A stretch of 64,000 nt of DNA from Pantoea sp. CCBC3-3-1 (GTDB lineage: Bacteria; Pseudomonadota; Gammaproteobacteria; Enterobacterales; Enterobacteriaceae), in NCBI RefSeq assembly GCF_007981265.1, contig NZ_CP034363.1, positions 3,968,001 to 4,032,000 of the forward strand, in the 5' to 3' direction. Below the pieces are notes generated by a model. The model worked only from the letters and a program-made list of their open reading frames with translations, was not told the origin of the DNA and ran no database searches. The number at the start of each line of letters is the position of its first letter. Positions within the stretch are counted from its first letter, which is position 1. Below, piece by piece: positions 12,101 through 20,796 of the stretch. Both the position numbers and the translations under genes were made by a program.

Positions 12101-12355
12101 TGAGCTGCTGGACGCCATCTGGCTCAGGCCCGCCATCTGCCCGAGCTGGCGCTCCAGCGGCGCGGTAACGCTGGATGCCATCACGTCGGGACTGGCGCCA
12201 GGATAGAGCGTCGTCACCTGAATAGTGGGATAGTCCACCTGCGGCAGCGCCGAGGTGGAAAGAAATTTATAGGCAAAGATGCCGGAGATCAGCACGCCGA
12301 TCATCAGCAAAATTGTCGCGACCGGGCGCTCGATAAACAGGCGGGAAGGATTCAT
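9164..12355 (-). CDS. mdtB: RND multidrug efflux permease, MdtB/MuxB type, with serine-rich insert
   Basis: Second pump subunit, 1063 aa against 1040 in E. coli MdtB. The family core is intact: [19 protein letters not shown] at the N terminus, [36 protein letters not shown] in TM4, and [15 protein letters not shown] near the end. The extra length comes from a low-complexity stretch at about residues 774-812 consisting almost only of Ser with a few Ala, Thr and Gly, between [12 protein letters not shown] and GMVRLTSI in the second periplasmic loop. Its Ser residues use mixed codons (AGC, AGT, TCC, TCA, TCG, TCT), so it is not a simple triplet expansion. ATGA overlaps link it to both neighbours. 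Expected partner: the MdtC-like subunit. Confidence 0.9.
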   Translation of the reverse strand: MNPSRLFIERPVATILLMIGVLISGIFAYKFLSTSALPQVDYPTIQVTTLYPGASPDVMASSVTAPLERQLGQMAGLSQMASSSSSGSSVITLKFSLDLSLDVAEQEVQAAINAADSLLPSDLPNPPTYKKVNPADTAVITLAASSDTLPLIKVQDLVNTRVALKLSQISGVGMVTLAGGHQPAIRVRMDPKALAAHGLTLEDVNTLISNSNVNGSKGGFDGTYHSVTIDANDQLRTAEEYGNLILTYQNGAALRLHDIAHIEEAAENTYQSAWANNTPAIVIAVQRQPGANVISVVDNIKAQLPALQAALPDGVKIQILSDRTQTIRASISDVQFELMLSIALVVMVTFLFLRNVAATLIPSVAVPLSLVGTFGVMYLSGFSLNNLSLMALTIATGFVIDDAIVVVENISRRLEQGETPMEAALKGSAQIGFTIISLTFSLIAVLIPLLFMGDVVGRLFREFAITLAVSILVSMLVSLTLTPMLCAYLLRHIPEEKQTRFYRKGGQFFDKLIAGYDRLLTIVLNHQRLTLLVALATLVFTALLYLIIPKGFFPSQDTGLIQGVTVASQDVSFSEMAKRQQQLAEIVLKNPAVDSLSSSIGIDGTNTSLNSGRLQINLKSFDERDERADAVIAELQQATKNVPGIQLYMQAAQDLTVNDQVTADKYQFSLDDADSENLVSWSPKLVAALQKRPEFSSVVSNLQDQGQVAYVELNRDAAARYGITASDVDTALYNAFGQRLVSTIFTQSNQYRVVLEVAPQYQQSPASFNDIWLAASSSTDSSSSSASSTSASSSSSSSASSSSSGSSTTTSTGMVRLTSIAKIHQRIGSLVHMRLNQFPAVTVSFNLNDGYSLEEAQKAIAETQESLKQPSSITLRYQGEADAFQSATSNTLWLILAALMTMYVVLGILYESFIHPVTILSTLPSAAVGALLTLLLAGSEFSLIALIGVILLIGIVKKNAIMMIDFALDAEKNQHLSPREAIHQACLLRFRPILMTTMAALLGALPLMLASGSGAELRQPLGLVIVGGLIFSQVLTLFSTPVIYLWFDRLAERGRRRMRKARG

Positions 12356-13587
12356 TGCGCTTTCGCGTTCCCGCTGGCCGCTTTGGTTTCGTCAGCCGTT
12401 ACCACAGAGACTTTGCTGCCGCTGCTCAGACGATCGATGCCCACGGTCACAACCTGCTCGCCTGCGGTGACACCTTCCAGGATCGCCTGCTGCGAATCGC
12501 CCAGCGTCGGGCCGGTTTTTACCGCTTTGCGCGTCACGGTCTGGTCTTTATTAATCACGTAGACAAAGCTGCCGTCGCTGCTCAGCTGCAACGCCTGGGC
12601 GGGGATCACCGTGGCCTGTTTCAGCGTGCCGGTTTGCAGCCGCAGATTCACAAACTGGTTCGGATAGAGCGCCTCATCTTCATTGGAAAACAGCGCTTTC
12701 AGCTCGATTGAGCCGGTGCTGGTGTCGATCTGGTTGCTGATAAATTTCACGCTGCCGGTCGCCAGTTGGCTGTTGCCATCCTGATCGAAGGCGGCGGCCG
12801 GTAAACTCTGGCCGTTGTGCAGCGCCTTTATCAGCGTGGATATATTGCTTTGCGGCACGCTGAACGTAACGGCGGCAGGCTGGGTCTGCGTAACGGTGAC
12901 AATGCCGGTCGTATCGCTGCTGTGCACCATATTTCCTTCATCAACTAAACGCAGGCCAACCCGACCAGAGATAGGTGACGTGATGCGGGCAAATTCAATA
13001 TTGAGTTTTGCCGCGGCAATCTGCGCCCGATCGGCTTTTACCGCACCGCTATACTGCCCCACCGTTGCAACCTGAGAATCCAGGTCCTGACGGGATAATG
13101 AATCCTGCGAATAGAGTTTGCGGTAACGCGCCAGCGTTAACTGCGCGCTGTTCAACAGCGCCTGGTTCTGATTAAGATCGCCCTGGTACTGCGCCATCGT
13201 CGCCTCATAGCTGCGCGGATCGATCTGCGCGAGCAGCTGCCCTGCGGCGACCTTCTGCCCTTCAGTGAAAAAGACGTTGGTCAGCTGGCCATCAACCCGG
13301 CTGGTAACGGTGACGGTTGCATTAGGGATCACCGTGCCCAACGCAGTGAGATAAACCGGCACGTCCGCCGTGGTGACGACGCCTGCATGTACCGGCGTTG
13401 GGCCTGACATCATCATGCCGCCGGGGCCACCGGGGCCGCCGGGACCACCAGGCCCCCCCGCGCCTTGTGGCGCACCGGAACCTTTCGGCCAGAAGCGCCA
13501 TGCCAGTAGTGCAACGAGGATGACCAGAAGCAGTAAAAGGATCTTTTTACGTCGTAGGGATGAGGTTTTCGCAGTCGTTGGGGTCAT
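12352..13587 (-). CDS. mdtA: RND periplasmic adaptor, MdtA/MuxA type
   Basis: Membrane-fusion protein bridging the pump and the outer-membrane channel, 411 aa. It has a short basic N terminus and one transmembrane anchor (residues 15-31), then a Gly-Gly-Pro repeat linker at about residues 43-57. The MdtA core follows: [20 protein letters not shown], lipoyl half-motif [19 protein letters not shown], helical hairpin, and DGRVGL-like [16 protein letters not shown] at 13587 is preferred over an upstream TTG (13614): the ATG is the first conventional start, and the TTG extension has no family match. First gene of the four-gene operon. No regulator gene lies beside it; in E. coli mdtABC is under BaeSR, not visible here. 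Confidence 0.9.
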   Translation of the reverse strand: MTPTTAKTSSLRRKKILLLLLVILVALLAWRFWPKGSGAPQGAGGPGGPGGPGGPGGMMMSGPTPVHAGVVTTADVPVYLTALGTVIPNATVTVTSRVDGQLTNVFFTEGQKVAAGQLLAQIDPRSYEATMAQYQGDLNQNQALLNSAQLTLARYRKLYSQDSLSRQDLDSQVATVGQYSGAVKADRAQIAAAKLNIEFARITSPISGRVGLRLVDEGNMVHSSDTTGIVTVTQTQPAAVTFSVPQSNISTLIKALHNGQSLPAAAFDQDGNSQLATGSVKFISNQIDTSTGSIELKALFSNEDEALYPNQFVNLRLQTGTLKQATVIPAQALQLSSDGSFVYVINKDQTVTRKAVKTGPTLGDSQQAILEGVTAGEQVVTVGIDRLSSGSKVSVVTADETKAASGNAKAQ

Positions 13588-13741
13588 GAGGCTCTGTAAA
13601 ATCAGCAATAACAAAGAAACGGCAGCACTCCGCCACCGCCTGAAAAACGCGGGCCAAAAAATGGCCAGCGCTATTATGATTGAGCACGCTGATTAATTTC
13701 CATCCTTGTAACGTAAGGATTGCGTAATCAACACGCGTAAA

Positions 13742-15148
13742 TCATGATTTCCAACCACCACCCAGCGCTTTATACAGTGTAATTTGCTGGTTTAACTGCC
13801 CTAACTGCGTGGTTATTAGCGATTGCTGCGCCGCATACAGTGAACGCTGCGCCACCAACACGTTCAAATAGTTATCCACGCCTTCCTGATAGCGGATATG
13901 GGCAAAGTCATAGTTTCGCTGGTTGGCCTGCTCATCCTGCTTACGCGCATTCAACTCGTCCTGATACGTATCCTGCCCGGCCAGCGCGTCGCCGACCTCT
14001 TTGAAGGCGGTCTGAATGGATTTCTCGTAGTCCGCGATTTCAATACGCTTTTGCAAATGAGCGACATCAAGATTAGCGGAGTTCACGCCGCCGTCAAAGA
14101 TAGGGAGATTGATACTCGGTCCAAACGACCAGGCCGCCGTGCCGCCTTCCAGCAAATGCCCAAGACTGCTGGAGGTGGATCCGCCCGACGCGGTCAGGCT
14201 GATACTCGGGAAGAAGGCCGCACGGGCCGCGCCGATATTGGCATTGGCCGCTTTCAGCGTGTGTTCAGCAGCAATAATATCCGGACGACGCGTTAGCAGA
14301 TCGGACGGCAGTCCGGCTGGCGTAGCCGGGAAGTGCCAGTCCTTTTTCAGCCGCGCATTGGCCAGCATATCGGCAGGCAAATCGGTACCGACCAGCAGCG
14401 CCAGCGCGTTCACATCCTGCCGTACCTGGCGTGTGTAAGACGCCACATCAGCCTGCGCGGCACGCACCGACGTTTCCGCCTGCACCAGATCCTGCTCGCT
14501 GCTGACGCCGCCGTCCACGCTGCGTTTGGTCAGGTTGTAAGAATCCTGCTGGCTTTTTACCGTGCTCTGCGCCAGCGTCAGCAGCTCGTTATCCGCACAT
14601 AACGAAAGATAAGCCGACGCGACTTCCGAAATCAGGCTGATCTGCGTCGCCCGCTGCGTGGCGGCGGTGGCGAGATAGCTCTCCAGCGCCTCATCGCGCA
14701 GGCTGCGCAGGCGACCGAAGAAGTCCAGCTCCCAGGCACTGACGCCCAGACTGGTGTTGAACTCGTGATAAGTCACCGGCCCGGTTGAGGCGGTGTTATA
14801 CAGATTGCCCGGCAGATGAGCCGCCGTTTGCGAGCCGCTCAGGTCGATGGAAGGCAGCAGCGCTGCCCGGTCAATCTGTACCTGTGAACGCGCCACATCA
14901 ACATTTAGCGCCGCGACCCGCAGGTCACGGTTATTCTCAAGCGCGCTGGCAATCAGCTTGTGCATCACCGGATCGGTGAAAAAGTTTTGCCAGCTGATGT
15001 CCGCGCCGTTGCCCGCTTTGTTTCCCTGCTGGTCATAATGCGCCGCTACCGGCAGCGCAGGACGCGCATATTTCGGTTCCATGGTACAGCCACTCAGCAC
15101 CAGCATTACCGCCAGCGGCATTACAGCCAGTGAAAAAGTCTTACGCAT
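13742..15148 (-). CDS. RND efflux outer-membrane lipoprotein, OprM type
   Basis: Outer-membrane channel of the second pump, 468 aa. Lipobox VLSGC (Cys21) followed by TMEPKYARP, the OprM-like start. ELDFFGRLRSLRDEALE is the conserved equatorial-domain signature, and LLTRRPDIIAAEHTLKAANANIGAARAAFF is cut by family-typical residues in the second repeat. It begins at the very base where the upstream pump gene ends (TAATG-type overlap at 15148), so it is the last gene of a three-gene unit. Closest described architecture: MexAB-OprM or AdeIJK. No clear intrinsic terminator was seen in the 150 bp downstream. Confidence 0.91.
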   Translation of the reverse strand: MRKTFSLAVMPLAVMLVLSGCTMEPKYARPALPVAAHYDQQGNKAGNGADISWQNFFTDPVMHKLIASALENNRDLRVAALNVDVARSQVQIDRAALLPSIDLSGSQTAAHLPGNLYNTASTGPVTYHEFNTSLGVSAWELDFFGRLRSLRDEALESYLATAATQRATQISLISEVASAYLSLCADNELLTLAQSTVKSQQDSYNLTKRSVDGGVSSEQDLVQAETSVRAAQADVASYTRQVRQDVNALALLVGTDLPADMLANARLKKDWHFPATPAGLPSDLLTRRPDIIAAEHTLKAANANIGAARAAFFPSISLTASGGSTSSSLGHLLEGGTAAWSFGPSINLPIFDGGVNSANLDVAHLQKRIEIADYEKSIQTAFKEVGDALAGQDTYQDELNARKQDEQANQRNYDFAHIRYQEGVDNYLNVLVAQRSLYAAQQSLITTQLGQLNQQITLYKALGGGWKS

Positions 15149-18100
15149 TACTTAACCTCAGTGTTTGTTTTTTTGCCCGAAAAACGCTGCGCCACTACCA
15201 CGTAGAACATCGGTACAAAGAAGATGGCCAGGAACGTGGCGGTGATCATTCCGCCGACAACGGCGGTACCAATTGAGTGCTGGCTTCCGGCACCTGCGCC
15301 GCTGGAAATCGTCAGCGGCATCACGCCCAGCACAAAGGCCATTGAGGTCATGATGATTGGCCGGATACGTAACCGGGCCGCCTCCAGCGCGGCTTCCACC
15401 AGTCCCTTCCCTTCCTTCTCATGCAGCTCTTTGGCGAATTCGACGATCAGAATGGCGTTTTTTGCCGCCAGCCCGACGGTGGTTAACAGGCCAACCTGGA
15501 AGAACACGTCGTTTTCCAGCCCGCGCATCAGTACCGCCAGAATCGTGCCGAGCACGCCCAGCGGCACCACCATGATCACCGAGAAAGGAATAGACCAGCT
15601 TTCGTACAGCGCGGCCAGACAGAGGAAGACCACCAGAATAGAAATGGTATACAGCGCAGGCGTTTGCGAGCCGGACGTCTGTTCTTCATAGGACATGCCA
15701 TGCCACTGGACCTTGAAGCCCGGCGGCAGTTTGGCCGCAATTTCATTCACCGCTTTGACGGCATCGCCCGAACTGTAGCCGCTGGCTGGCGAGCCCATAA
15801 TTTCTACCGCCGAAATGCCGTTGAAACGCTCATAGCGAGGCGAACCGTATTGCCACTCGCCGCTGCCAAAAGCGGAGAACGGCACCATGTCGCCGCTGGT
15901 ATTACGGAAGTACCATTTGTTCAAATCCTCTGGCGTGACGCGTGAACCGGCGTTGCCCTGGATGTAGACCTTCTTCACGCGGCCGTTATAGATAAACTGG
16001 TTTACGTAGCTCGAACCCCAGGCGGTCGAAAGCGTGTCGTTGATATCTTCCAGGCTCAGACCCAGCGCGCGGGCGCGTTCATCATCAATGATCAGGTGAT
16101 ACTGCGGTTCGTCATCCATGCCGTTCGGTCGGGTTGCCATCAGGCGTTTATCCTGTGCCGCCATGCCGAGGAACTGGTTACGCGCCGCCATCAGCGCTTC
16201 GTGTCCCTTGTTGTTGGTATCCTGAAGATAGAAATCAAAACCGGTGGCGTTGCCCAGTTCCATTACCGCCGGCGGCACCAGCGCAAAGACTTTGGCCTCT
16301 TTTAGCGTGGCGAAGTGGGCCATGGTGCGGGCAGCCAGTTTCTGAACGGTTTGGTCGCTGTTACGCTGCGCCCATGGCTTGAGCAAGACGAACGACATGG
16401 CGGTGTTTTCGCCACGTCCGGAGAAACTGAATCCGTTTGGCGAGAAGACCGAACTGACTTCCGGTTCGTTTTTCAGCAGCCATGCCTGGATATCATCCAG
16501 CACCTGTTGCGTCCGCTCGGATGAGGCGTTGGCGGGCAGCGTGGTTTGCATCATCATCACTCCCTGATCTTCATCCGGCAGGAACGACGTGGGAACACGG
16601 GTGAACAGGTAGCCGGTAGCGACAATCAGCAGCAGATAGATTGCTAAAAACAGATTCCGCTTCGAGATCACCGCGCCAACGCTGTGGGTATAGTGCAGCG
16701 TACCCGCATCGAATTTGCGGTTGAACCAGCCCGCCATGCCGGTAGTTTTATGATCCGCCGAGCCGGGTTTCAGCAGCGTCGCACAGAGTGCGGGCGTGAA
16801 GATCAGCGCCATCAGTACCGACAACGCCATTGCGGAAACGATAGTGACAGAGAACTGGCGGTAGATAACGCCGGTCGATCCGCTGAAGAAGGCCATTGGC
16901 AGCAGCACCGCCGACAGCACCAGGGCAATACCAAACAGCGCGCCCTGAATTTGCTCCATCGATTTTATCGTTGCGGCCTTCGGATCTAACCCTTCGTCAT
17001 GCATCACGCGCTCGACGTTTTCCACCACCACGATGGCATCATCCACCAACAGCCCTATTGCCAGCACCATGCCGAACATCGTCAGCGTGTTGATGGTGTA
17101 ACCACAGGCGGAAAGAATGCCGAAGGTGCCCAACAGCACAACCGGAACAACCATGGTAGTAATTAGCGTGGCCCGCAGGTTTTGCAGGAACACCAGCATC
17201 ACCAGAAAGACCAGTCCGATCGCTTCAAACAGCGTTTTCACCACTTCCTCAATCGAGGCGCTAACGACCGGCCCGGTATCGTACGGGAAGGTGACTTCCA
17301 CACCGTCAGGCAGCGAAGATTTCACCCCATCAACCGTGGCGCGTACGGCATTGATGGTGTCCAGCACGTTAGCGCCGCTTGCCAGACGCAGCGCCATACC
17401 GGCAGAAGGTTTGCCGTTATAGGTGGCGGAAATACTGTAATCCTGCGGGCCGAGATCGACTTTTGCCACGTCTTTCAGGCGCACCTGAGAACCATCTGCA
17501 TTCACATTCAGCAGGATGTTTTCAAATTGCGCAACGGACTGAAGTCGGGTTTTGCCGACAATCGTTGCGCTGAATTTTGCGCCGGGAATCGACGGCAAAC
17601 CGGCCAGCTTGCCGCTGGAGATCTGCACGTTTTGCTGACTGATAGCCGTGGAAACATCGCTGGGGATCAGCTGATATTTGTAGAGTTTTCCCGGATCGAG
17701 CCAGATACGCATGCCGTATTCCGATCCCATCACCATAAAGTCGCCAACGCCTTTGGTGCGCGAAACCGGGTCTTCCAGTTTGGAAACCAGCAGGTCAGCG
17801 AGGTCGCCGTTGCTCATTTTCCCGTTGGTGGAGATCAGACTGACCACCAGCATAAAGTTGGCCTGATATTTCCGGACGTTGATGCCCTGTTCGGTCACTT
17901 CGCTGGGCAGCTGCGACTCCGCCAGCGAAACCTTGTTTTGTACCTGAACCTGCGCGGTATCGGGATCGGTACCCTGATTGAAGGTCACGATAATCGTTGC
18001 GCTGCCGTCGCTGTTGCTCTGCGATTCAATGTAACGCAGGTTATCAATGCCGTTCAGCTGCTGCTCAATCACCTGTACCACGGTATTCTGCGCGGTTTCA

Positions 18101-18261
18101 GCACTGGCTCCCGGGTATGTCACCTGCACCGAAATCGCCGGCGGTGCAATATTGGGATACTGGTTGATCGGTAGCTTAAGGATCGCCAGGCCGCCAACCA
18201 GCATCACGATGATCGCCACCACCCAGGCAAAGATGGGACGCTCAATAAAGAATTTAGACAT
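15148..18261 (-). CDS. RND multidrug efflux permease, AcrB/MexB type
   Basis: Homotrimeric drug/proton antiporter of the inner membrane, 1037 aa (AcrB 1049). The N terminus [20 protein letters not shown] and [20 protein letters not shown] are AcrB-type. TM4 carries [16 protein letters not shown] with the paired Asp of the proton relay, and [16 protein letters not shown] in TM10 carries the relay Lys. The product is clearly a different clade from the MdtB/C-like pair next door. A 10-bp gap separates it from the adaptor gene upstream. Substrate range cannot be read from sequence. It is an additional copy in the sense that Enterobacterales normally carry acrAB elsewhere; this is inferred, as the rest of the genome is not visible. 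Confidence 0.93.
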   Translation of the reverse strand: MSKFFIERPIFAWVVAIIVMLVGGLAILKLPINQYPNIAPPAISVQVTYPGASAETAQNTVVQVIEQQLNGIDNLRYIESQSNSDGSATIIVTFNQGTDPDTAQVQVQNKVSLAESQLPSEVTEQGINVRKYQANFMLVVSLISTNGKMSNGDLADLLVSKLEDPVSRTKGVGDFMVMGSEYGMRIWLDPGKLYKYQLIPSDVSTAISQQNVQISSGKLAGLPSIPGAKFSATIVGKTRLQSVAQFENILLNVNADGSQVRLKDVAKVDLGPQDYSISATYNGKPSAGMALRLASGANVLDTINAVRATVDGVKSSLPDGVEVTFPYDTGPVVSASIEEVVKTLFEAIGLVFLVMLVFLQNLRATLITTMVVPVVLLGTFGILSACGYTINTLTMFGMVLAIGLLVDDAIVVVENVERVMHDEGLDPKAATIKSMEQIQGALFGIALVLSAVLLPMAFFSGSTGVIYRQFSVTIVSAMALSVLMALIFTPALCATLLKPGSADHKTTGMAGWFNRKFDAGTLHYTHSVGAVISKRNLFLAIYLLLIVATGYLFTRVPTSFLPDEDQGVMMMQTTLPANASSERTQQVLDDIQAWLLKNEPEVSSVFSPNGFSFSGRGENTAMSFVLLKPWAQRNSDQTVQKLAARTMAHFATLKEAKVFALVPPAVMELGNATGFDFYLQDTNNKGHEALMAARNQFLGMAAQDKRLMATRPNGMDDEPQYHLIIDDERARALGLSLEDINDTLSTAWGSSYVNQFIYNGRVKKVYIQGNAGSRVTPEDLNKWYFRNTSGDMVPFSAFGSGEWQYGSPRYERFNGISAVEIMGSPASGYSSGDAVKAVNEIAAKLPPGFKVQWHGMSYEEQTSGSQTPALYTISILVVFLCLAALYESWSIPFSVIMVVPLGVLGTILAVLMRGLENDVFFQVGLLTTVGLAAKNAILIVEFAKELHEKEGKGLVEAALEAARLRIRPIIMTSMAFVLGVMPLTISSGAGAGSQHSIGTAVVGGMITATFLAIFFVPMFYVVVAQRFSGKKTNTEVK

Positions 18262-18271
18262 CAGGTTTCCT

Positions 18272-19399
18272 CTACTGCGCTGAAGGGTCGGTGGTAGTCA
18301 GGTTGGCCTGCGGTGCCGCTTTCGCCGCGGCTTCCGTTGGGTTGACCTTGTTGCCCGAACGCACGTTTTGCAGCCCTTCCACCACGACGCGATCGCCGGA
18401 TTTCAGGCCCGATGTCGCCAGCCATTTGCCGCTAATCATTTCACCCGTGGTAATGCTCTGCTGACTGATGGTGTTATCTGCCTTTACCACGAAGACGTAA
18501 GGCTTGCCTTTGGTGTCGTGCATCACCGCTTCCTGCGGTACAAGAATGCCGCTATCGGCAACCCCCTGTGGGAAGCTGGCGTGAACGAACATGCCTGGCA
18601 ACAGCACGCGTTGTGGATTCGGGAAGGCCGCGCGCATCGTCACGCTACCGGTGCTCTGATCGACCGTCACCTCAGAGAATTCCAGCCTGCCTTCCTGCGC
18701 ATAAGTCGAGCCATCTTCCATCGTCAGTTTGACCGCTGCGGCGTTTTCGCCGGTTGCCTTCAGCTTGCCTTCCGCCAGCGCACGACGCTGCCGCAGCAGA
18801 TCCTGTGAGGATTCGCTGACGTCAACATAGATAGGATCAAGCTGCTGGATAGTGGTGAGATAGCTGGTTTGTCCGTTAGTAACCAGCGCGCCCTCGGTGG
18901 AGAGAGAACGTCCGATATGGCCGGAAATCGGCGCGCGAACGTTGGTGTAGTTAAGATTCACCCGTGCAGTTTCCAGATCGGCCTGCGCTTCGCGTGCGGC
19001 GGCAACGGCATCGTCATAGGTCTGCCCGCTAATCGCGTGTGCAGCTGCCAGTGGCTTGTAGCGTTTAGCCAGCTTATTCGCATTCGTCAGCGTCGCCTCG
19101 GCCTTGTCGTAAGCGGCCTGGTAGCTGGCAGGATCGATTTGATACAGCGGATCGCCCGCTTTTACTTCGCCGCCTTCGGTAAACAGTCGTTTAAGAATGA
19201 TACCGCTTACCTGCGGGCGGACTTCTGCCGTGCGGACGGCGGTGGTCCGGCCGGGTAGTTGAGTGGATAGCGTTACCGGCTCGCTTTTCAGCGTCGCCAC
19301 ACCGACCGATGTAGGTTGATTGCTGGCCACCGGCGAGGAGCTCTGGTCACAGGCGGCCAGTAAAAAAATCAGGCTCGCTGGAAGGATCGTTAAGCGCAT
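18272..19399 (-). CDS. RND periplasmic adaptor lipoprotein, AcrA/MexA type
   Basis: Membrane-fusion protein, 375 aa, lipid-anchored: signal [17 protein letters not shown] with Cys17. Core motifs are [39 protein letters not shown] (first lipoyl half), helical hairpin with [20 protein letters not shown], the second lipoyl half [16 protein letters not shown] and [10 protein letters not shown] in the beta-barrel domain. It is the first gene of the pump operon adaptor-pump-channel. The promoter should lie in the 450-bp gap upstream; no TetR-type repressor gene of the acrR kind is adjacent, which is unusual for AcrAB-like operons. Confidence 0.93.
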   Translation of the reverse strand: MRLTILPASLIFLLAACDQSSSPVASNQPTSVGVATLKSEPVTLSTQLPGRTTAVRTAEVRPQVSGIILKRLFTEGGEVKAGDPLYQIDPASYQAAYDKAEATLTNANKLAKRYKPLAAAHAISGQTYDDAVAAAREAQADLETARVNLNYTNVRAPISGHIGRSLSTEGALVTNGQTSYLTTIQQLDPIYVDVSESSQDLLRQRRALAEGKLKATGENAAAVKLTMEDGSTYAQEGRLEFSEVTVDQSTGSVTMRAAFPNPQRVLLPGMFVHASFPQGVADSGILVPQEAVMHDTKGKPYVFVVKADNTISQQSITTGEMISGKWLATSGLKSGDRVVVEGLQNVRSGNKVNPTEAAAKAAPQANLTTTDPSAQ

Positions 19400-19847
19400 G
19401 GTGAATTCTCAATTAAATAAAATAGTAACGAGAGTGAATATTCTCAAAAAAGAGGATGATTATAGAAGCGCCGTCAGATTGACAGTGTTAAGTTTTTGCT
19501 AAATTAAATGTCGAAACGCTTCCGGTTTTTCTGGGGCTTTTTGCCAGCAGGAAAGTTGCCCCTGACAGCGCTACCAACACGGAAAGGGGCTGGCACCACC
19601 TGAGGAATGCGGTGTCAGGCAGTGATGCTATTACCCTACCCTTTCCGTCCGGAGAGGGTTGTAACTTTTGTGCAAAAAATCAGTTAAGAGTTGTGTGGAT
19701 TTCCGGGCCGTTTTAACGGGCTACTCTGCAAGCAGCAGCACAATTATCCCAATCTTCCCCTTTGCTCTGACCTTTTTTTATTTTTAATCAATATTTCACT
19801 GGTCAGAAAAAATACGCTGGTGACTCTTTTAATCACCCAGGGAAGGG
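19400..19847. other. Intergenic gap upstream of the AcrA-type gene
   Basis: About 450 bases that should contain the promoter of the second pump operon. Apart from the inverted repeat at 19579-19648 I see no gene, RNA or recognisable operator. Confidence 0.5.
19579..19648. repeat. Nested inverted repeat, 70 bp
   Basis: ACGGAAAGGG (19579-19588) and CCCTTTCCGT (19639-19648) are perfect complements. Between them TGGCACC and GGTGTCA pair at six of seven bases. It could be a palindromic intergenic element or an operator region of the pump operon; no family recognised. Confidence 0.5.
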
Positions 19848-20300
19848 ATGATGAGCTTCAGCCTGCCAGGAATTTATCTCTATTATCTGCCAAAAGATGA
19901 CCTTGCGCCCGAAGAGTATGAGCGCATTATTTCCCCCATTTTTGCCTGGATGCACATCCGTGAAGAGTATGAATTTGACGACGCCCATGACAGGGGTTTC
20001 CGTCTGGTAAATATGCATAAGCGTCCCTGTGACCCTAATCCCCATCAGCCACGCCGCTATGGGCCGAGGGAAGCGTATCGCTTTCGGAGACGCTCGGTTT
20101 TGCTCAACGCCCTGACCGGCTGTCAGGGGCCGCACAAGGCTCCCCCTTTTGCTAAAGGCGACTATAAAGCTGCCGTATGGCAAATGGAAGTTTGCCTTCT
20201 TCACGCCGAATGCGCTGCCAGCCATGGTAACTCGGGTGGGAATTGTGGGCACCTCAGGGTACCTGTACCAGTTTTATACGCTGGACAGCACCCAAGGTAA
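19848..20300 (+). CDS. Unrecognised reading frame upstream of the DUF2931 gene
   Basis: A 150-codon frame starts at an ATG with an excellent ribosome-binding site (GGGAAGGG directly upstream). The first ~75 residues, for example LPGIYLYYLPKDDLAPEEYE and IFAWMHIREEYEFDDAHDRG, look like real protein but match no family I know. From about residue 80 the frame runs into what appears to be the lipobox leader (LLNALTGC) of the DUF2931 gene, and its last 50 residues look like out-of-frame translation. It may be the remnant of a gene fused by deletion to its neighbour. Low confidence as a functional gene. Confidence 0.35.
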   Translation: MMSFSLPGIYLYYLPKDDLAPEEYERIISPIFAWMHIREEYEFDDAHDRGFRLVNMHKRPCDPNPHQPRRYGPREAYRFRRRSVLLNALTGCQGPHKAPPFAKGDYKAAVWQMEVCLLHAECAASHGNSGGNCGHLRVPVPVLYAGQHPR

Positions 20301-20742
20301 TCCCTACTCAGTAGGGACATGGAGCGAAAAGATCAGGCGCAGCTCAATCCATTTCAATCAGGCAAAATCTCCGCCGCAGTATAGGGTGTTCTGCTGGGAC
20401 TCACTCATTGATAAAAAGGTTTATGAGACGAGTATGTTTTTTCCGGAGTCGGTGTGGCGGAAGATGATCGCGCCCGCCTGGAATAAATATCGTCCGGAAG
20501 AGCCCGCCTGGTATGACACCATGCTGTTTGGGCTGGCCCCGGAAGGTAAGGTACGGGTCTGGTTACAGAACAGTGGCGGCGGGGATAATTACCCGGTACC
20601 GGTAATAAAACTGAAAACCGTCTCAGGAGATAAGCTGGACCTCTGCAGGAACGTCACTAAAAGTGATTTTTCCTCTGGCTACGACCAGGATATAAAAGAA
20701 TTTATCAAAGGCAAAACTTACCCTTACGGCAGCTGGTCATGA
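20059..20742 (+). pseudogene. DUF2931-family lipoprotein, frameshifted
   Basis: The mature part, from LPYGKWKFAFFTPNALPAMV to FIKGKTYPYGSWS, is a clear DUF2931 protein, including the conserved FCWDSLIDKKVYET and AWYDTMLFGLAPEGKVRVWL. This part reads only from a weak TTG at 20149. The lipobox leader that such proteins carry (LLNALTGCQG) is present just upstream but in a different frame, so a one-base shift occurred between about 20125 and 20165, a stretch with runs CCCCC, TTTT and AAA. A second shift further 5' is possible, so the start given (ATG 20059) is a guess. In other enterobacteria DUF2931 lipoproteins often sit beside type VI effector genes; no such gene is visible here. Confidence 0.65.
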
Positions 20743-20796
20743 TCAACAGCGGAAAAAACCCTGACCTCCCGGCCAGGATTTAATCAGTAGACGCAA

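Noticed and set aside
17182..18174. 330-codon open frame opposite the AcrB-type gene
   Set aside because: High-GC antisense shadow of a strongly conserved gene; no family character, no ribosome-binding site.
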